A stretch of 64,000 bases of DNA from Pelagibacteraceae bacterium AG-464-P07 (GCA_003211695.1 QCSA01000003.1:1-64000), one strand, 5' to 3'; shown: positions 48,198 to 58,681, counted from the first letter of the stretch. Notes: a model not told the origin generated them from the sequence alone. Program-made: numbers and translations.

Positions 48198-48788
48198 TTA
48201 TATTAATTTTTCAAGCATTTTTCTTATATTTTTGTATTCAAGAGTACCTTTAAATGGTTCATCATTTATAACCAATGTCGGTGTAGATTTTATTTTAAAT
48301 TTTTGCACAGCTTCGATTCTACTATTTAATATATAATTTTCTACATCTTCAAAAGCCAAGCATTTATCAAAATCGTCTTCATTAAGACCAAATTGTTTTA
48401 CAGATTTTTTGAGATTTTGATTTATATCTTCTATTTTTTCACCTCTTATCCAACTTTCTTGTGTTTTATATAAGTGATCTAAAAAAGAAATTCTTTTTTC
48501 TTTATTTACACATTGGGCAATTTTTGAAGCATTGAGTGCAGCCAAATCTAGAGGGAAATGCTTAAAATATATTTTTGCGATTCCTGTATCTATATAATCT
48601 TTTTTAAGAAGGGGATAAACTTTTGCATGAAAGCTTGCGCAATGTGGACAAGTTAAAGATTGATAGGAATAAATCTTGATTTTTGCATTTTCGTTTCCTT
48701 CGGTGATATCGCTTAATTTATAATTTTCACCAGCAAAAGCATTTATACTCAATAAAAAAAATAACAGAATATAAATTATTTTTTTCAT
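48198..48788 (-). CDS. DsbA-family thiol-disulfide protein
   Basis: Signal peptide; YQSLTCPHCASFHAKVYPLL, TPTLVINDEPFKG. Confidence 0.88.
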   Translation of the reverse strand: MKKIIYILLFFLLSINAFAGENYKLSDITEGNENAKIKIYSYQSLTCPHCASFHAKVYPLLKKDYIDTGIAKIYFKHFPLDLAALNASKIAQCVNKEKRISFLDHLYKTQESWIRGEKIEDINQNLKKSVKQFGLNEDDFDKCLAFEDVENYILNSRIEAVQKFKIKSTPTLVINDEPFKGTLEYKNIRKMLEKLI

Positions 48789-49270
48789 TTTTGAATTGCG
48801 TTTATTAATTCCATTAAAGATTTTTTTATTTTTTCATTATTTAGAGATTTTAGAGAATCTTGAAATTTCTTTTTGGTATTTGTAGAAATATACATTTTTT
48901 TTTTATTAATATTTTCTCTTAAATTATTAAATGTTTCTAAACGGATATTATTTAGAATTTCATAGCCAAAAAAACCATTAATCTTTTCTATGATGGTATT
49001 TTTGCTAAATTCTACATTAATTTCATTTCCTCTTTGTACGTTTATTATTAAAGTTCCTGGAGCATTTTTTCCACTGGGTTTGAATGTTTTTGGGAATGAT
49101 ACTTTTGATATTTCATTACCCACTAAATAATTCCACCTGTTTAATATTTCAGAGTAAACAAAACCCCTTTTGTTTAAGATTTTTTTTACGCTTTTTGGCA
49201 AAGAATTTTTAAAAGACCTTAAACCTTGAATATAAAATGTATTTTGCTTTATATTGTTTTTTATATGCAT
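48785..49270 (-). CDS. DUF721 (DciA-like) protein
   Basis: SLPKSVKKILNKRGFVYSEILNRWNYLVGNEISKVSFPKTF; next to mutY. Confidence 0.75.
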   Translation of the reverse strand: MHIKNNIKQNTFYIQGLRSFKNSLPKSVKKILNKRGFVYSEILNRWNYLVGNEISKVSFPKTFKPSGKNAPGTLIINVQRGNEINVEFSKNTIIEKINGFFGYEILNNIRLETFNNLRENINKKKMYISTNTKKKFQDSLKSLNNEKIKKSLMELINAIQK

Positions 49271-50284
49271 AGACTGGTATCAATTTTACCAAAAAAAATA
49301 CTTTATTGGTATGATAATAACAAAAGAGTTTTGCCTTGGAGGATCAATACACCAAAAAACAAAAAGGAATACTACGTAATTGTGAGTGAATTTATGTTGC
49401 AGCAAACACAAGTTAAAACTGTAATTCCATATTTTACAAAATTTGTTACAAAAATTCCAAATTTAAAAACTTTATCTACAAGTAATGAAAAAAAAGTTTT
49501 AAAACTTTGGGAAGGTTTAGGATATTACAGAAGAGCAAGAAATTTACATAAAACTGCTAAGATTTTAATTAAAAATTATAATGGCAAACTTCCAAAAAAA
49601 TTTGAAGAAATTATAAAATTACCTGGAATAGGAGAATATACAGCTAACTCATTAACAGCTCTAGTTCATAACAAGGCATGCATTCCAATTGATGGAAATG
49701 TTAAGAGGGTTTTTTCACGATTATTTCTTATTTATGAAAGTAATAAAAATTTTTGCAAAGAAGTAAAAAAAATTATAAACAAACTGCCTAATACTAACAG
49801 GAATGCAGATTTAGCTGAAGCATTGATGGAGTTTGGTGCGACAGTTTGTAAGCCTAAAAATCCATTATGTAGAATTTGTAATTTAAAAAATTATTGTAAA
49901 TTTTATAATAAAAAAATTTATATTCCTACAAAGAAAAAATACTATTTCAAAGAAAAAAAATTTAATATTTATTGTTATTTAAATAAAAAAAATAAAAAAA
50001 TTGCACTAACTCAAAATAAAAATTTAAGTTTTTTAGCTAACTTTAAAATGCCAGAAGCTCAAATGGTAATTTCAAGTAATAATTCTAAAATAAAAAGATG
50101 GAATTATTTGTGTAATTATAAAAATAATATTTCGAATATTAAAATGAATATAAATTTGTTTTATAAATTTACAAAAAATAAACCAAAAAAATTCACTTGG
50201 TATTCTATAGATGGGTCAAATATTGAATTTATACCGACGTTTACAAAAATAATTTTTAATAAAGTAAAAAAATTATATGTATAA
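49265..50284 (+). CDS. mutY: A/G-specific adenine glycosylase
   Basis: VSEFMLQQTQVKTVIPYF, KLPGIGEYTANSL, CKPKNPLCRICNLKNYC. Confidence 0.95.
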   Translation: MHRLVSILPKKILYWYDNNKRVLPWRINTPKNKKEYYVIVSEFMLQQTQVKTVIPYFTKFVTKIPNLKTLSTSNEKKVLKLWEGLGYYRRARNLHKTAKILIKNYNGKLPKKFEEIIKLPGIGEYTANSLTALVHNKACIPIDGNVKRVFSRLFLIYESNKNFCKEVKKIINKLPNTNRNADLAEALMEFGATVCKPKNPLCRICNLKNYCKFYNKKIYIPTKKKYYFKEKKFNIYCYLNKKNKKIALTQNKNLSFLANFKMPEAQMVISSNNSKIKRWNYLCNYKNNISNIKMNINLFYKFTKNKPKKFTWYSIDGSNIEFIPTFTKIIFNKVKKLYV

Positions 50285-50294
50285 AAATAAGCTG

Positions 50295-51377
50295 TTAACC
50301 TAAGGCGTTTTTAGAAATTAATCTTTGTCTAAGATTATCTATGGGAACAAAAGCTCCATCCAAATTGTAATGCCAATATGTCCATCCATTGCAACTTTCA
50401 GCACCAATAATTTTTGCAGCAACTTTGTGTATTGATCCTTCCGATTCATTACATTTAATGCTTCCATCAGCCATAATTTTTGCATTTATTTTTTTCTTTG
50501 GATCAAATATTTGCATACCTGGTGAAATAATTCCCATTTCAACCAATGATCCGAACGGTATTCGAGGTTTAGATTTATTATTTTTAATAGTATCGAGATA
50601 ATGATCTTTTATCTCTATTGTTTTTTTTAGCCTTTGTTTTGCGACATTAAAATATTTGTTTTCTTTTTCAATTCCAAAGTAATTTCTGCCAATCTTTTTT
50701 GCAACAACAGCCGTTGTTCCTGTTCCAAGGAATGGATCAAATACAAAATCGTCCTTGTTTGTCGAAGCTAGCAAAATTCTGTGTAATAGAGACTCAGGTT
50801 TTTGTGTGGAATGAACCTTTTTTCCATTTTTTTTAATTCTTTCACTTCCATTACAAATGGGTAATGTCCAATCAGATCGCATCTGCAAGTCATCATTTAG
50901 GCACTTGAGAGATTGATAATTAAATGTGTATTTTGAATTTTTGTTTTTTGAAGCCCAAATTAATGTTTCGTGAGCATTGGTAAACCTAGTACCTCTAAAA
51001 TTTGGCATAGGATTATTTTTTTTCCATATAACATCGTTAAGTATCCAGTAGCCTATATTTTGAATGTGATATCCTATACGAAAAATATTGTGATAAGACC
51101 CAATTATCCAAATAGCACCATTATCTTTAAGAACCCTTTTGCATTCACTTAACCATTCTTTACAAAAATTATCATAGTGTTCAAAATTTTTAAATTTATC
51201 CCACTTATCATTAACCCCATTAACTTTACTATTATCTGGTCTTTTTAATTTTTTTTCTATTTGCAAATTGTAAGGAGGATCTGCAAAAATTAAATCAAAG
51301 CTCTTATCAGGAATTTTTTTTAATTCTTCTATACAATCTCCATTCAAAATTTTATTTTTAAGTTGCTCTATATCCAT
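50295..51377 (-). CDS. ccrM: CcrM-like adenine DNA methyltransferase (predicted GANTC specificity)
   Basis: DLIFADPPYNLQ, FDPFLGTGTTAVVAKKIGRNYFGIE, C-terminal PFGSLVEMGIISPG domain. Confidence 0.92.
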   Translation of the reverse strand: MDIEQLKNKILNGDCIEELKKIPDKSFDLIFADPPYNLQIEKKLKRPDNSKVNGVNDKWDKFKNFEHYDNFCKEWLSECKRVLKDNGAIWIIGSYHNIFRIGYHIQNIGYWILNDVIWKKNNPMPNFRGTRFTNAHETLIWASKNKNSKYTFNYQSLKCLNDDLQMRSDWTLPICNGSERIKKNGKKVHSTQKPESLLHRILLASTNKDDFVFDPFLGTGTTAVVAKKIGRNYFGIEKENKYFNVAKQRLKKTIEIKDHYLDTIKNNKSKPRIPFGSLVEMGIISPGMQIFDPKKKINAKIMADGSIKCNESEGSIHKVAAKIIGAESCNGWTYWHYNLDGAFVPIDNLRQRLISKNALG

Positions 51378-51457
51378 GATTATTTCACGTGAATAATTAG
51401 ACTCCAAACAAGAGTCTGGGTCAACTTACGATTGAAAATTATTTGGTTAAATTGTGT

Positions 51458-52042
51458 TTATTTTTTTTTGTTTAACAAGATGTTGTACATAGGCTTAAAA
51501 GTTTTTCTATGATGAATGGTGACACCAAATTTATTAATCGCTTTTAAATGTTTTTTTGTTCCATATCCAAAATTAGTATGCCAGCTGTAGGATGTATAAT
51601 TTTTTGCTAATCTTGTTATGTATCTATCTCTTGCCACTTTAGCAATAATCGAAGCAGCTGAAATAGCAGGAATTTTTTCATCTCCTCGAATTATAGTTTT
51701 GCAATGATAACTCATATTTTTTGGTACATGTGTACCATCAATCAAAATTATATTTGGTTTGTGTTTTAAATTATTTATAGCTCTTTTCATAGAGAGTAAG
51801 GTTGCTTGCAAAATGTTTAATTTATCTATTTCTTTTATTGAAGCTTTGCTTATGGAATAAATAGAATTTTTTTTTATATAATTTGATAATTGTTTTCTTT
51901 CTTTACCTGATATTTTTTTTGAATCTTTAAGTAGATTTTTATTAATATTTTTTTTTAATATTACTGCTGCCGAAAAAACAGGGCCAATCCAGCTACCTCT
52001 ACCCACTTCATCAACACCAGCAATTAATTTATTTTTATTCAA
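51458..52042 (-). CDS. rnhB: Ribonuclease HII
   Basis: AGVDEVGRGSWIGPVFSAAVIL, SAASIIAKVARDRYI. Confidence 0.95.
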   Translation of the reverse strand: MNKNKLIAGVDEVGRGSWIGPVFSAAVILKKNINKNLLKDSKKISGKERKQLSNYIKKNSIYSISKASIKEIDKLNILQATLLSMKRAINNLKHKPNIILIDGTHVPKNMSYHCKTIIRGDEKIPAISAASIIAKVARDRYITRLAKNYTSYSWHTNFGYGTKKHLKAINKFGVTIHHRKTFKPMYNILLNKKK

Positions 52043-52059
52043 AAAATTTACTTATAAGA

Positions 52060-52764
52060 TTAAAAATTTAGTTGCTTCATTTTTTCTCTTATTAACTTTA
52101 AATCGATCCATGCTAATTTTTTTTGATCAGGTTGTCTCATTAAAAAAGCAGGATGAAAAGATGCTATTATATATGGATCACAATTTCCAATTTTTTTTTT
52201 CATCCATTTCCCTCTTACTTTTGAAATTACTTTTTCATTTCCTATAATAGCATTAAGTGCTGTGCTACCTAAAAGTATGAGGATTTTTGGATTAATTATT
52301 TCTATATGCAATTTTAAAAAAGGGTAATATCTCTCAATTTCCTGATCTGTGGGCCTTCTATTTTTGGGTGGTCGGTAATTTACAACATTTGATATGTATA
52401 CTTTTTTTCTATTCAAATTTATTGCTTCTAACATTTTATCTAACAGTTTTCCCGCACGTCCCACAAAAGGTAGACCTTCTTGATCTTCTTGTGCACCAGG
52501 TCCTTCACCTATAAGCATAATCTTGGAATATATATTTCCATCAGAAAAGACTATTTTATTTGCAGAATTCTTTAATTCACAGTTTTTTATTGATCCAATC
52601 ATTTTTTTTAATTCCTCTAGTTGCTGTGATTTTCCTAAATCATTTGCTAATTTCTCATTGTTATTAAATCGATTTATAGGAGAATTATTTATTAACAAAT
52701 CTATATTTAACAAATTATAATATTCAATAAGCGAAAGGATTTTTTGATTTATTTTTTTATTCAT
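52060..52764 (-). CDS. Uracil-DNA glycosylase family protein (family 4-like)
   Basis: LIGEGPGAQEDQEGLPFVGRAGKLLDKML, NYRPPKNRRPT, ASFHPAFLMRQP. Confidence 0.9.
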   Translation of the reverse strand: MNKKINQKILSLIEYYNLLNIDLLINNSPINRFNNNEKLANDLGKSQQLEELKKMIGSIKNCELKNSANKIVFSDGNIYSKIMLIGEGPGAQEDQEGLPFVGRAGKLLDKMLEAINLNRKKVYISNVVNYRPPKNRRPTDQEIERYYPFLKLHIEIINPKILILLGSTALNAIIGNEKVISKVRGKWMKKKIGNCDPYIIASFHPAFLMRQPDQKKLAWIDLKLIREKMKQLNF

Positions 52765-52782
52765 CGTAAATTGTAGTATTTT

Positions 52783-54504
52783 ATGTATTCAAGTTTATCA
52801 AAAATTTTTATTTATATCCTAATCTTTTTTATTTTTCTTTCAAATATTAATGCACATTCATCGAATCAAAAGATATTGTATTCTAGAAAAAGTATTTCTA
52901 ATTATTTTTCAGGAATCATTTCATCTAATAATAATAATAATAAATTAGCTCTAAAATATCTCAATAACATAAGTCACTTAAAAAATAATCATGATCAGTA
53001 TAATCGCGAATTAGTTTTTACACTGGTACAAACACGAAAAATTTCAGAGTTATTTTTATATTTGAAAAAACTAGAAAAAAAAAATTTAAATTTTTTTAAT
53101 GCAAATTTATTATTAGGCATTAATTATTTTCTAGAAAAAAATTATATAAAATCTATAAGTTATTTTAATTCGATCGTTCAAACTAGAAAATTTTCTGATT
53201 TTGAAAAATTAATTGCACAATCACTTTTAAGTTATATCAAAGTATTTAAAAATCAGTTAGAGGATTACAAAGCTGAGCGTAATATTAATATTTTTCCGGA
53301 AAATTATAAATATTTTACGCTGATTAATAATGCTTTTATAAATTGTTATCTTGATAATAAAAAAGTTGAAGAAAATTTTTTAAGAATAATTAATCCTAAT
53401 ACATTAAATTTTACCCGATATAATTTTTTTTATATTAATTTTCTTGTATCGAAAAATCGTAAAAATGAAGCTTTAAAAATTTTAGAGAAAAAAAATGATA
53501 AATTTAATACTAACCTACTATTAGATCAAACAAGATCGTGGTTTAACAAAGGAAAAGTGAATAGGGTCAAGAAAATATTTGACTGCAGGAATCCCAATCA
53601 TTTAATTAGTGAGTTTTTTTATTTAATAGCCAATTTATATTCTAGTAAAGAAAATTATGTACTTTCAAATTTTTATTTAAATTTATCTCTTTATCTCAAC
53701 TCTGATTTTATATTTAATAATGCACTATTAGCGGAAAATTACTTTTACTTGGAGGATTATCAAAATTCAAAAAAAATTTATTTACAATTCAATTCTAAAA
53801 ATCCAATATATGATTGGCATGCTAAAAAAAGACTTGTATGGATAAAGAGTAAAATAGAAAATAATGAATCTGCGATCAATTTTTTAAATAAAAGCTTTAA
53901 CAAAATAGAAAATCCTACAGTTAAAAATTATTATGATTTAGCAAATATTTACAAAGATTTTGAAAAATATGAAGAGTCTATTAAATATTATACTAAGGTT
54001 TTAAATAATATCAGTTATGATCACCCTTTATATTCTAAAATTTTACATAGAAGAGGAATGAGCTATGAAAGATTGAAATTGTGGAAAAAATCTGAAAACG
54101 ATTTAATTCAATCATTAAGTTTAGTTCCAGAAGAACCTTACGTATTAAATTATTTAGCCTACTCATGGCTTGAAAGAAATATTAATCTAAAAAAATCTAT
54201 TGAGATGTTAAAAGTGGCATTTAACAAAAAAAGGGAAGATCCATATATTATAGACTCACTGGGGTGGGGGATGTATTTGACTGGAAGATATGAGGAAGCA
54301 GAAACACTTTTACAAAAGGCAGTTCAACTTATGCCCTTAGATCCCATAGTTAATGATCATTACGCAGATATACTATGGAAATTAAATAAGAATTTACAGG
54401 CAAATTATTTTTGGAACTATGTTTTGAATCTTGAAACTACAGGAAATGAAATGAAAGACAAAATTAAAGAAAAATTAATATTGGGTATTGAAAATCATTC
54501 TTAA
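52783..54504 (+). CDS. TPR-repeat protein with signal peptide
   Basis: Hydrophobic N-terminus; repeated TPR-like helices near C-terminus (DSLGWGMYLTGRYEEAETLLQKAVQLMPLDPIVNDHYAD). Confidence 0.88.
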   Translation: MYSSLSKIFIYILIFFIFLSNINAHSSNQKILYSRKSISNYFSGIISSNNNNNKLALKYLNNISHLKNNHDQYNRELVFTLVQTRKISELFLYLKKLEKKNLNFFNANLLLGINYFLEKNYIKSISYFNSIVQTRKFSDFEKLIAQSLLSYIKVFKNQLEDYKAERNINIFPENYKYFTLINNAFINCYLDNKKVEENFLRIINPNTLNFTRYNFFYINFLVSKNRKNEALKILEKKNDKFNTNLLLDQTRSWFNKGKVNRVKKIFDCRNPNHLISEFFYLIANLYSSKENYVLSNFYLNLSLYLNSDFIFNNALLAENYFYLEDYQNSKKIYLQFNSKNPIYDWHAKKRLVWIKSKIENNESAINFLNKSFNKIENPTVKNYYDLANIYKDFEKYEESIKYYTKVLNNISYDHPLYSKILHRRGMSYERLKLWKKSENDLIQSLSLVPEEPYVLNYLAYSWLERNINLKKSIEMLKVAFNKKREDPYIIDSLGWGMYLTGRYEEAETLLQKAVQLMPLDPIVNDHYADILWKLNKNLQANYFWNYVLNLETTGNEMKDKIKEKLILGIENHS

Positions 54505-54511
54505 ATAAGAG

Positions 54512-55375
54512 ATGAAAACATTTCTTATTTATTCATTTTGCAAAATAAACTTATCATTAAGAGTAATTGAAAAATTGCGTACCGGACTACATAAAATTCA
54601 ATCTATAGTAACTTTTGTCAATTTATTTGACATTATTAAAATTAAAGAAATCAACTCAGGGCATGATCAAATAAAATTTTACGGTAAATTTAAACATAAT
54701 ATTAATTTAAAAACTAATACTATCTCAAAGACACTAGATCTTTTAAGAAAAAATAATTACCTAAAAAAACAAAAGTTTAAAATTTATATCAAGAAAAATA
54801 TACCACACAGCTCTGGACTTGGTGGAGGCTCAATGAATTCAGCTGCATTAATAAAATTCTTTTTATCAACTTATAAACTTAATATAAATCAAAGAAAATT
54901 ATATAAAATTGCAAACAAAATAGGGTCAGATGTTTTACTAGGACTGAAAATTAGAAATACTTTTTTAATGGGTGGCAAAAAATATCTAAAAAGATTCAAA
55001 GGTAAATTAAAATTACATGTTGTACTGGCTAATCCAGGAATAAAATGTTTATCTAAGGATATTTATTCAAAGAATAAACAATTTTCTAATTCTTATCAAA
55101 AAAAAATTAATTCAAATTTTCAAAAAATATTTGGTTTAAATAATATTAGATTAGACAGAAATGATCTTGAACAGGTAGTTTTCAAACTGTATCCGAAGAT
55201 AAAAACTCTTAATACTTTTATAAAAAAGCAGGAAAATTGTATTTTTTCAAGGTTAACCGGTTCTGGCTCAACGTGTGTAGGATATTTTAAAAATTTGAAA
55301 AGTGCTCAAAAAGCTAAAAAAAATATAGTAAAAAAATTTCCAAATTATTGGTGTAAAAAAGCAGAGACTATATAA
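54512..55375 (+). CDS. ispE: 4-diphosphocytidyl-2-C-methyl-D-erythritol kinase
   Basis: KINLSLRVIEKLRTGLHKIQSIV, IPHSSGLGGGSMNSAALI. Confidence 0.93.
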   Translation: MKTFLIYSFCKINLSLRVIEKLRTGLHKIQSIVTFVNLFDIIKIKEINSGHDQIKFYGKFKHNINLKTNTISKTLDLLRKNNYLKKQKFKIYIKKNIPHSSGLGGGSMNSAALIKFFLSTYKLNINQRKLYKIANKIGSDVLLGLKIRNTFLMGGKKYLKRFKGKLKLHVVLANPGIKCLSKDIYSKNKQFSNSYQKKINSNFQKIFGLNNIRLDRNDLEQVVFKLYPKIKTLNTFIKKQENCIFSRLTGSGSTCVGYFKNLKSAQKAKKNIVKKFPNYWCKKAETI

Positions 55376-55408
55376 TATAAAGTTTTTATGTTATATCAAA
55401 ACGTATTT

Positions 55409-55482
55409 TGGGGCGTAGCCAAGCGGTAAGGCAGCGGTTTTTGGTACCGCGATCCTAGGTTCGAATCCTAGCGCCCCAACCA
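55409..55482 (+). tRNA. tRNA-Gln (TTG), CCA encoded
   Basis: TGGGGCG...CGCCCCA acceptor stem + ACCA; anticodon TTG in loop TTTTGGT. Confidence 0.95.
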
Positions 55483-55485
55483 TTT

Positions 55486-56772
55486 ATGGTTGATAAATTT
55501 AAATCATTTGTTTCCTCTAATAAAGAATCTAACGTTTTAGAAAGCATAAAAAATTTACAAGATTTAAAAAATTTTAAAGAGGTAAAATCAATTTTTTCAG
55601 TTTTAGAAAAACAAGATAAAAGTAATAAGTTAATGTTTGTAGGGGGATGTGTCAGAAAACTTTTAAACAAAGAGTCGGTCAATGATATTGATATTGCAAC
55701 AAATTTAAGTCCTGATAAATTAAAAAATATTCTCAGAGAAAACAATATAAATTTCATAGAAACAGGCATAGCCCATGGAACAATTACTGTTGTAGTAAAT
55801 AAGATAAAATTTGAAATAACTACTTTAAGAAAAGATGTGTCTACCGATGGTAGACATGCAAATGTTGAGTTCATTTCAGATTGGGAAATGGACGCTAAAA
55901 GAAGAGATTTTACAATTAATGCAATTTATTCAGATTTAAAAGGCGAAATATACGATCCCCTTGGTGGTCTAAAAGATTTAGAAAATAAAATTATCAAATT
56001 TATTGGGGATCCCAATAAAAGAATTGAAGAAGATTATTTAAGAATTTTAAGATATTTTAGATTTTATACTCAGTACAGTAATCATCAACATGACTTTGAA
56101 ATCGTTCAAGCCATTAAAAAAGGTCTAAATGGAATAAGGAAAATTTCAAAAGAAAGAATCCTTGATGAATTTTTTAAAATTTTACAATTAAAAAATTTTT
56201 ATGAGTTATTTAACGATAAGTTTTCTTGTTCGGTAATTTTGACCATTTTTCCACAATTAACGCATTATGATCGTTTTAGAACTATACAAAATATACCTAA
56301 TAAGATCATTAATAGATTAAATATTCCTTTGATTCTCTCAATTTTATTAATTGATAATTCAGATAATTGTGAATTTTTTTTATATAAATTTAAATTTTCA
56401 AATCGAGATAAAAACAGAATATTATTTTTACTTAACAAATATAAAAAAATTAATTTCCAAGAATTATTAGATGAACAAAAATTAGTTAAACTAGCTTATT
56501 TAGATAATACAGCGGAAATTATTGATTTGTTGGTTTTTTCAACTTTTGTATCAGAAGAAATAGATATCAATAAAGTTGAAAAACGCATTTCCTTTCTGGA
56601 TAAATTAAGATTGCCAATTTTTCCGATTAAAGCAGATTATTTGAAATTAAAATTCAATTTTTCAGAAAGCAAAGAACTTGGTTTGGCCTTGAAGAAGTTA
56701 GAGCAGACTTGGATAGATAATGATTTTATTATTGATAAAAGTGAAATTAAAAATATTTTAAAATTAGGCTAA
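55486..56772 (+). CDS. cca: CCA tRNA nucleotidyltransferase / poly(A) polymerase family
   Basis: FVGGCVRKLLNKESVNDIDIATNLSP, RRDFTINAIYSD, RIEEDYLRILRYFRF. Confidence 0.93.
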   Translation: MVDKFKSFVSSNKESNVLESIKNLQDLKNFKEVKSIFSVLEKQDKSNKLMFVGGCVRKLLNKESVNDIDIATNLSPDKLKNILRENNINFIETGIAHGTITVVVNKIKFEITTLRKDVSTDGRHANVEFISDWEMDAKRRDFTINAIYSDLKGEIYDPLGGLKDLENKIIKFIGDPNKRIEEDYLRILRYFRFYTQYSNHQHDFEIVQAIKKGLNGIRKISKERILDEFFKILQLKNFYELFNDKFSCSVILTIFPQLTHYDRFRTIQNIPNKIINRLNIPLILSILLIDNSDNCEFFLYKFKFSNRDKNRILFLLNKYKKINFQELLDEQKLVKLAYLDNTAEIIDLLVFSTFVSEEIDINKVEKRISFLDKLRLPIFPIKADYLKLKFNFSESKELGLALKKLEQTWIDNDFIIDKSEIKNILKLG

Positions 56773-56775
56773 AAA

Positions 56776-57252
56776 CTAAATATATTTTACATCTTTGATT
56801 TTAAATTTTTTTTCTCCAGCTGGAGAAACTAATTGAGCGATGTCGTTTTTATTTTTTCCAATTAAGCCTTTTACAAGAGGTGACCTAAAATAGATTAGAT
56901 TTTCTTTAATATTTGCTTCGTCTTTACCTACTATCCTGTAAATTTTTTTTTCATTTGTTTTAATATTAATTAATTCCACAGTTGATCCAAATATCACTTT
57001 TCCATTATTTTCAATTTTTATTACATCAATAACATTTGCTCTTGCGATAGTATCGTTAATTTCTACTATCCTGCCTTCTAAAAGGGATTGTTGTTCTTTA
57101 GCAGCATGATACTCAGCATTTTCTTTCAAATCTCCGTGTGATCTAGCTTCAGCGATTGCAGTTATGATATTGGGACGTTTAATATTTTTAAGATGCTCTA
57201 ACTCTTTTTTTAATTTTTCTAATCCATTAACTGTTACTGGTTCTTTATCCAT
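56776..57252 (-). CDS. greA: Transcription elongation factor GreA
   Basis: ITAIAEARSHGDLKENAEYHAAKEQQSLLEGRI. Confidence 0.97.
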   Translation of the reverse strand: MDKEPVTVNGLEKLKKELEHLKNIKRPNIITAIAEARSHGDLKENAEYHAAKEQQSLLEGRIVEINDTIARANVIDVIKIENNGKVIFGSTVELINIKTNEKKIYRIVGKDEANIKENLIYFRSPLVKGLIGKNKNDIAQLVSPAGEKKFKIKDVKYI

Positions 57253-57255
57253 AGA

Positions 57256-58107
57256 CTAATTCCATGTTGCTGCTGGTGGTAAAGACATTAATATAGCTTT
57301 GGTGTTTCCGCCTGTATTAAGGCCAAATTGAGTACCACGATCATACAATAAATTAAATTCAACATATCTACCTCTTTTTAAAAGTTGAATTTCTTTTTCT
57401 TTTATTGTCCATTTATTAAACATTTTTCTTTTAATAATTTTTTTAAATATATAAGTAAAAGTATTTCCCACATCTTTTACGAAAGAGAAATCTTTATTCC
57501 AGTTATATTTTTTATAATCAAAAAATATACCTCCAACGCCTCTCATTTCTTTTCTGTGATTTAAGTAAAAATATTTGTCACACCAATTTTTATATTTTAA
57601 ATAATATTTTTTGTTATGACGATCACAAGCTATTTTCAACTCTCTATGAAACCATTTAGCTTCTTTTAAATCATTTATACATGGCGTTATATCCATCCCT
57701 CCACCAAACCAATTTTTTTGCGTTGCAATAAATCTAGTATTTAAATGCATTGCAGGAATTTTTGGATTTTTCATATGCATCACTACTGAAATACCTGAAG
57801 CCCAAAATTTAGGATTTTTTTTTGCTCCTAAAATTTTATTTTTAAAATTTGCATTAAATTTACCATATACTTCTGAAAAATTTACTCCAACTTTTTCAAA
57901 CACTAATCCATCATGTAAAATTCTAAATTTACCACCACCTTCATCATTATTATTAGATTTTTTCCATATTTGAGATTTAAGTCTTTTAGGTTTCTTGTTT
58001 TTTTTAACTCCAAATTCTTTTTCCAATTCTTCAATTTCATAACAAATGATATCTTGTAATAAAATAAACCAGTTTTTCGCTAAATTTTTTTTTATTTCAA
58101 TATTCAT
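57256..58107 (-). CDS. hemF: Oxygen-dependent coproporphyrinogen III oxidase
   Basis: WFGGGMDITPC, HRKEMRGVGGIFFDY, YVEFNLLYDRGTQFGLNTGG. Confidence 0.96.
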   Translation of the reverse strand: MNIEIKKNLAKNWFILLQDIICYEIEELEKEFGVKKNKKPKRLKSQIWKKSNNNDEGGGKFRILHDGLVFEKVGVNFSEVYGKFNANFKNKILGAKKNPKFWASGISVVMHMKNPKIPAMHLNTRFIATQKNWFGGGMDITPCINDLKEAKWFHRELKIACDRHNKKYYLKYKNWCDKYFYLNHRKEMRGVGGIFFDYKKYNWNKDFSFVKDVGNTFTYIFKKIIKRKMFNKWTIKEKEIQLLKRGRYVEFNLLYDRGTQFGLNTGGNTKAILMSLPPAATWN

Positions 58108-58109
58108 TT

Positions 58110-58589
58110 TTATAGATAATGATTTTGTCTTAAAGCTTCAGCTAAAGTAATTGCTACACTTGAAACTATATTAAGAGATCTTGCTTCTTTTTGTATTGGA
58201 ATAATCAATTTATAATTTGCAATTTTATGTACAGAATTTGGAACCCCAGCACTTTCACGACCAAATAATATCGTATCATTATAATTGAATTTAAAATCGT
58301 AATATTTTCTTTTTGCTTTTGTTGTCATTAAAATGATTCTTTCATTTTTTTTATCTTTTTTAAACTCAGTAAAATTTTTGAATGATTTTATTTTACATTT
58401 ATTTATATAATCCATCACTACTCTTTTAAATCTTTTGTCACTTAAAAAAAATCCGCAAGGTTCAATAATATCTAATCTAGCTCCAAAACATGCACACAGG
58501 CGTACTATTGCACCAGTATTATGAGGTATATCTGGTTCATAAAGTGCAACTTTAATTAGAGTAGAGCTTTTAAAGTTTGACTGTGTCAT
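58110..58589 (-). CDS. trmL: tRNA (cytidine34/uridine34-2'-O)-methyltransferase TrmL-like
   Basis: VALYEPDIPHNTGAIVRLCACFGARLDIIEPCGF, LFGRESAGVPNSVH, RSLNIVSSVAI. Confidence 0.93.
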   Translation of the reverse strand: MTQSNFKSSTLIKVALYEPDIPHNTGAIVRLCACFGARLDIIEPCGFFLSDKRFKRVVMDYINKCKIKSFKNFTEFKKDKKNERIILMTTKAKRKYYDFKFNYNDTILFGRESAGVPNSVHKIANYKLIIPIQKEARSLNIVSSVAITLAEALRQNHYL

Positions 58590-58681
58590 TCTTGTAGTAG
58601 AAAAAAATATATTTTTTTATAAAAGAAATATATATTACATACTTTATTAATAATTATAAAAAAAAAATCTAGACTTGAAAA

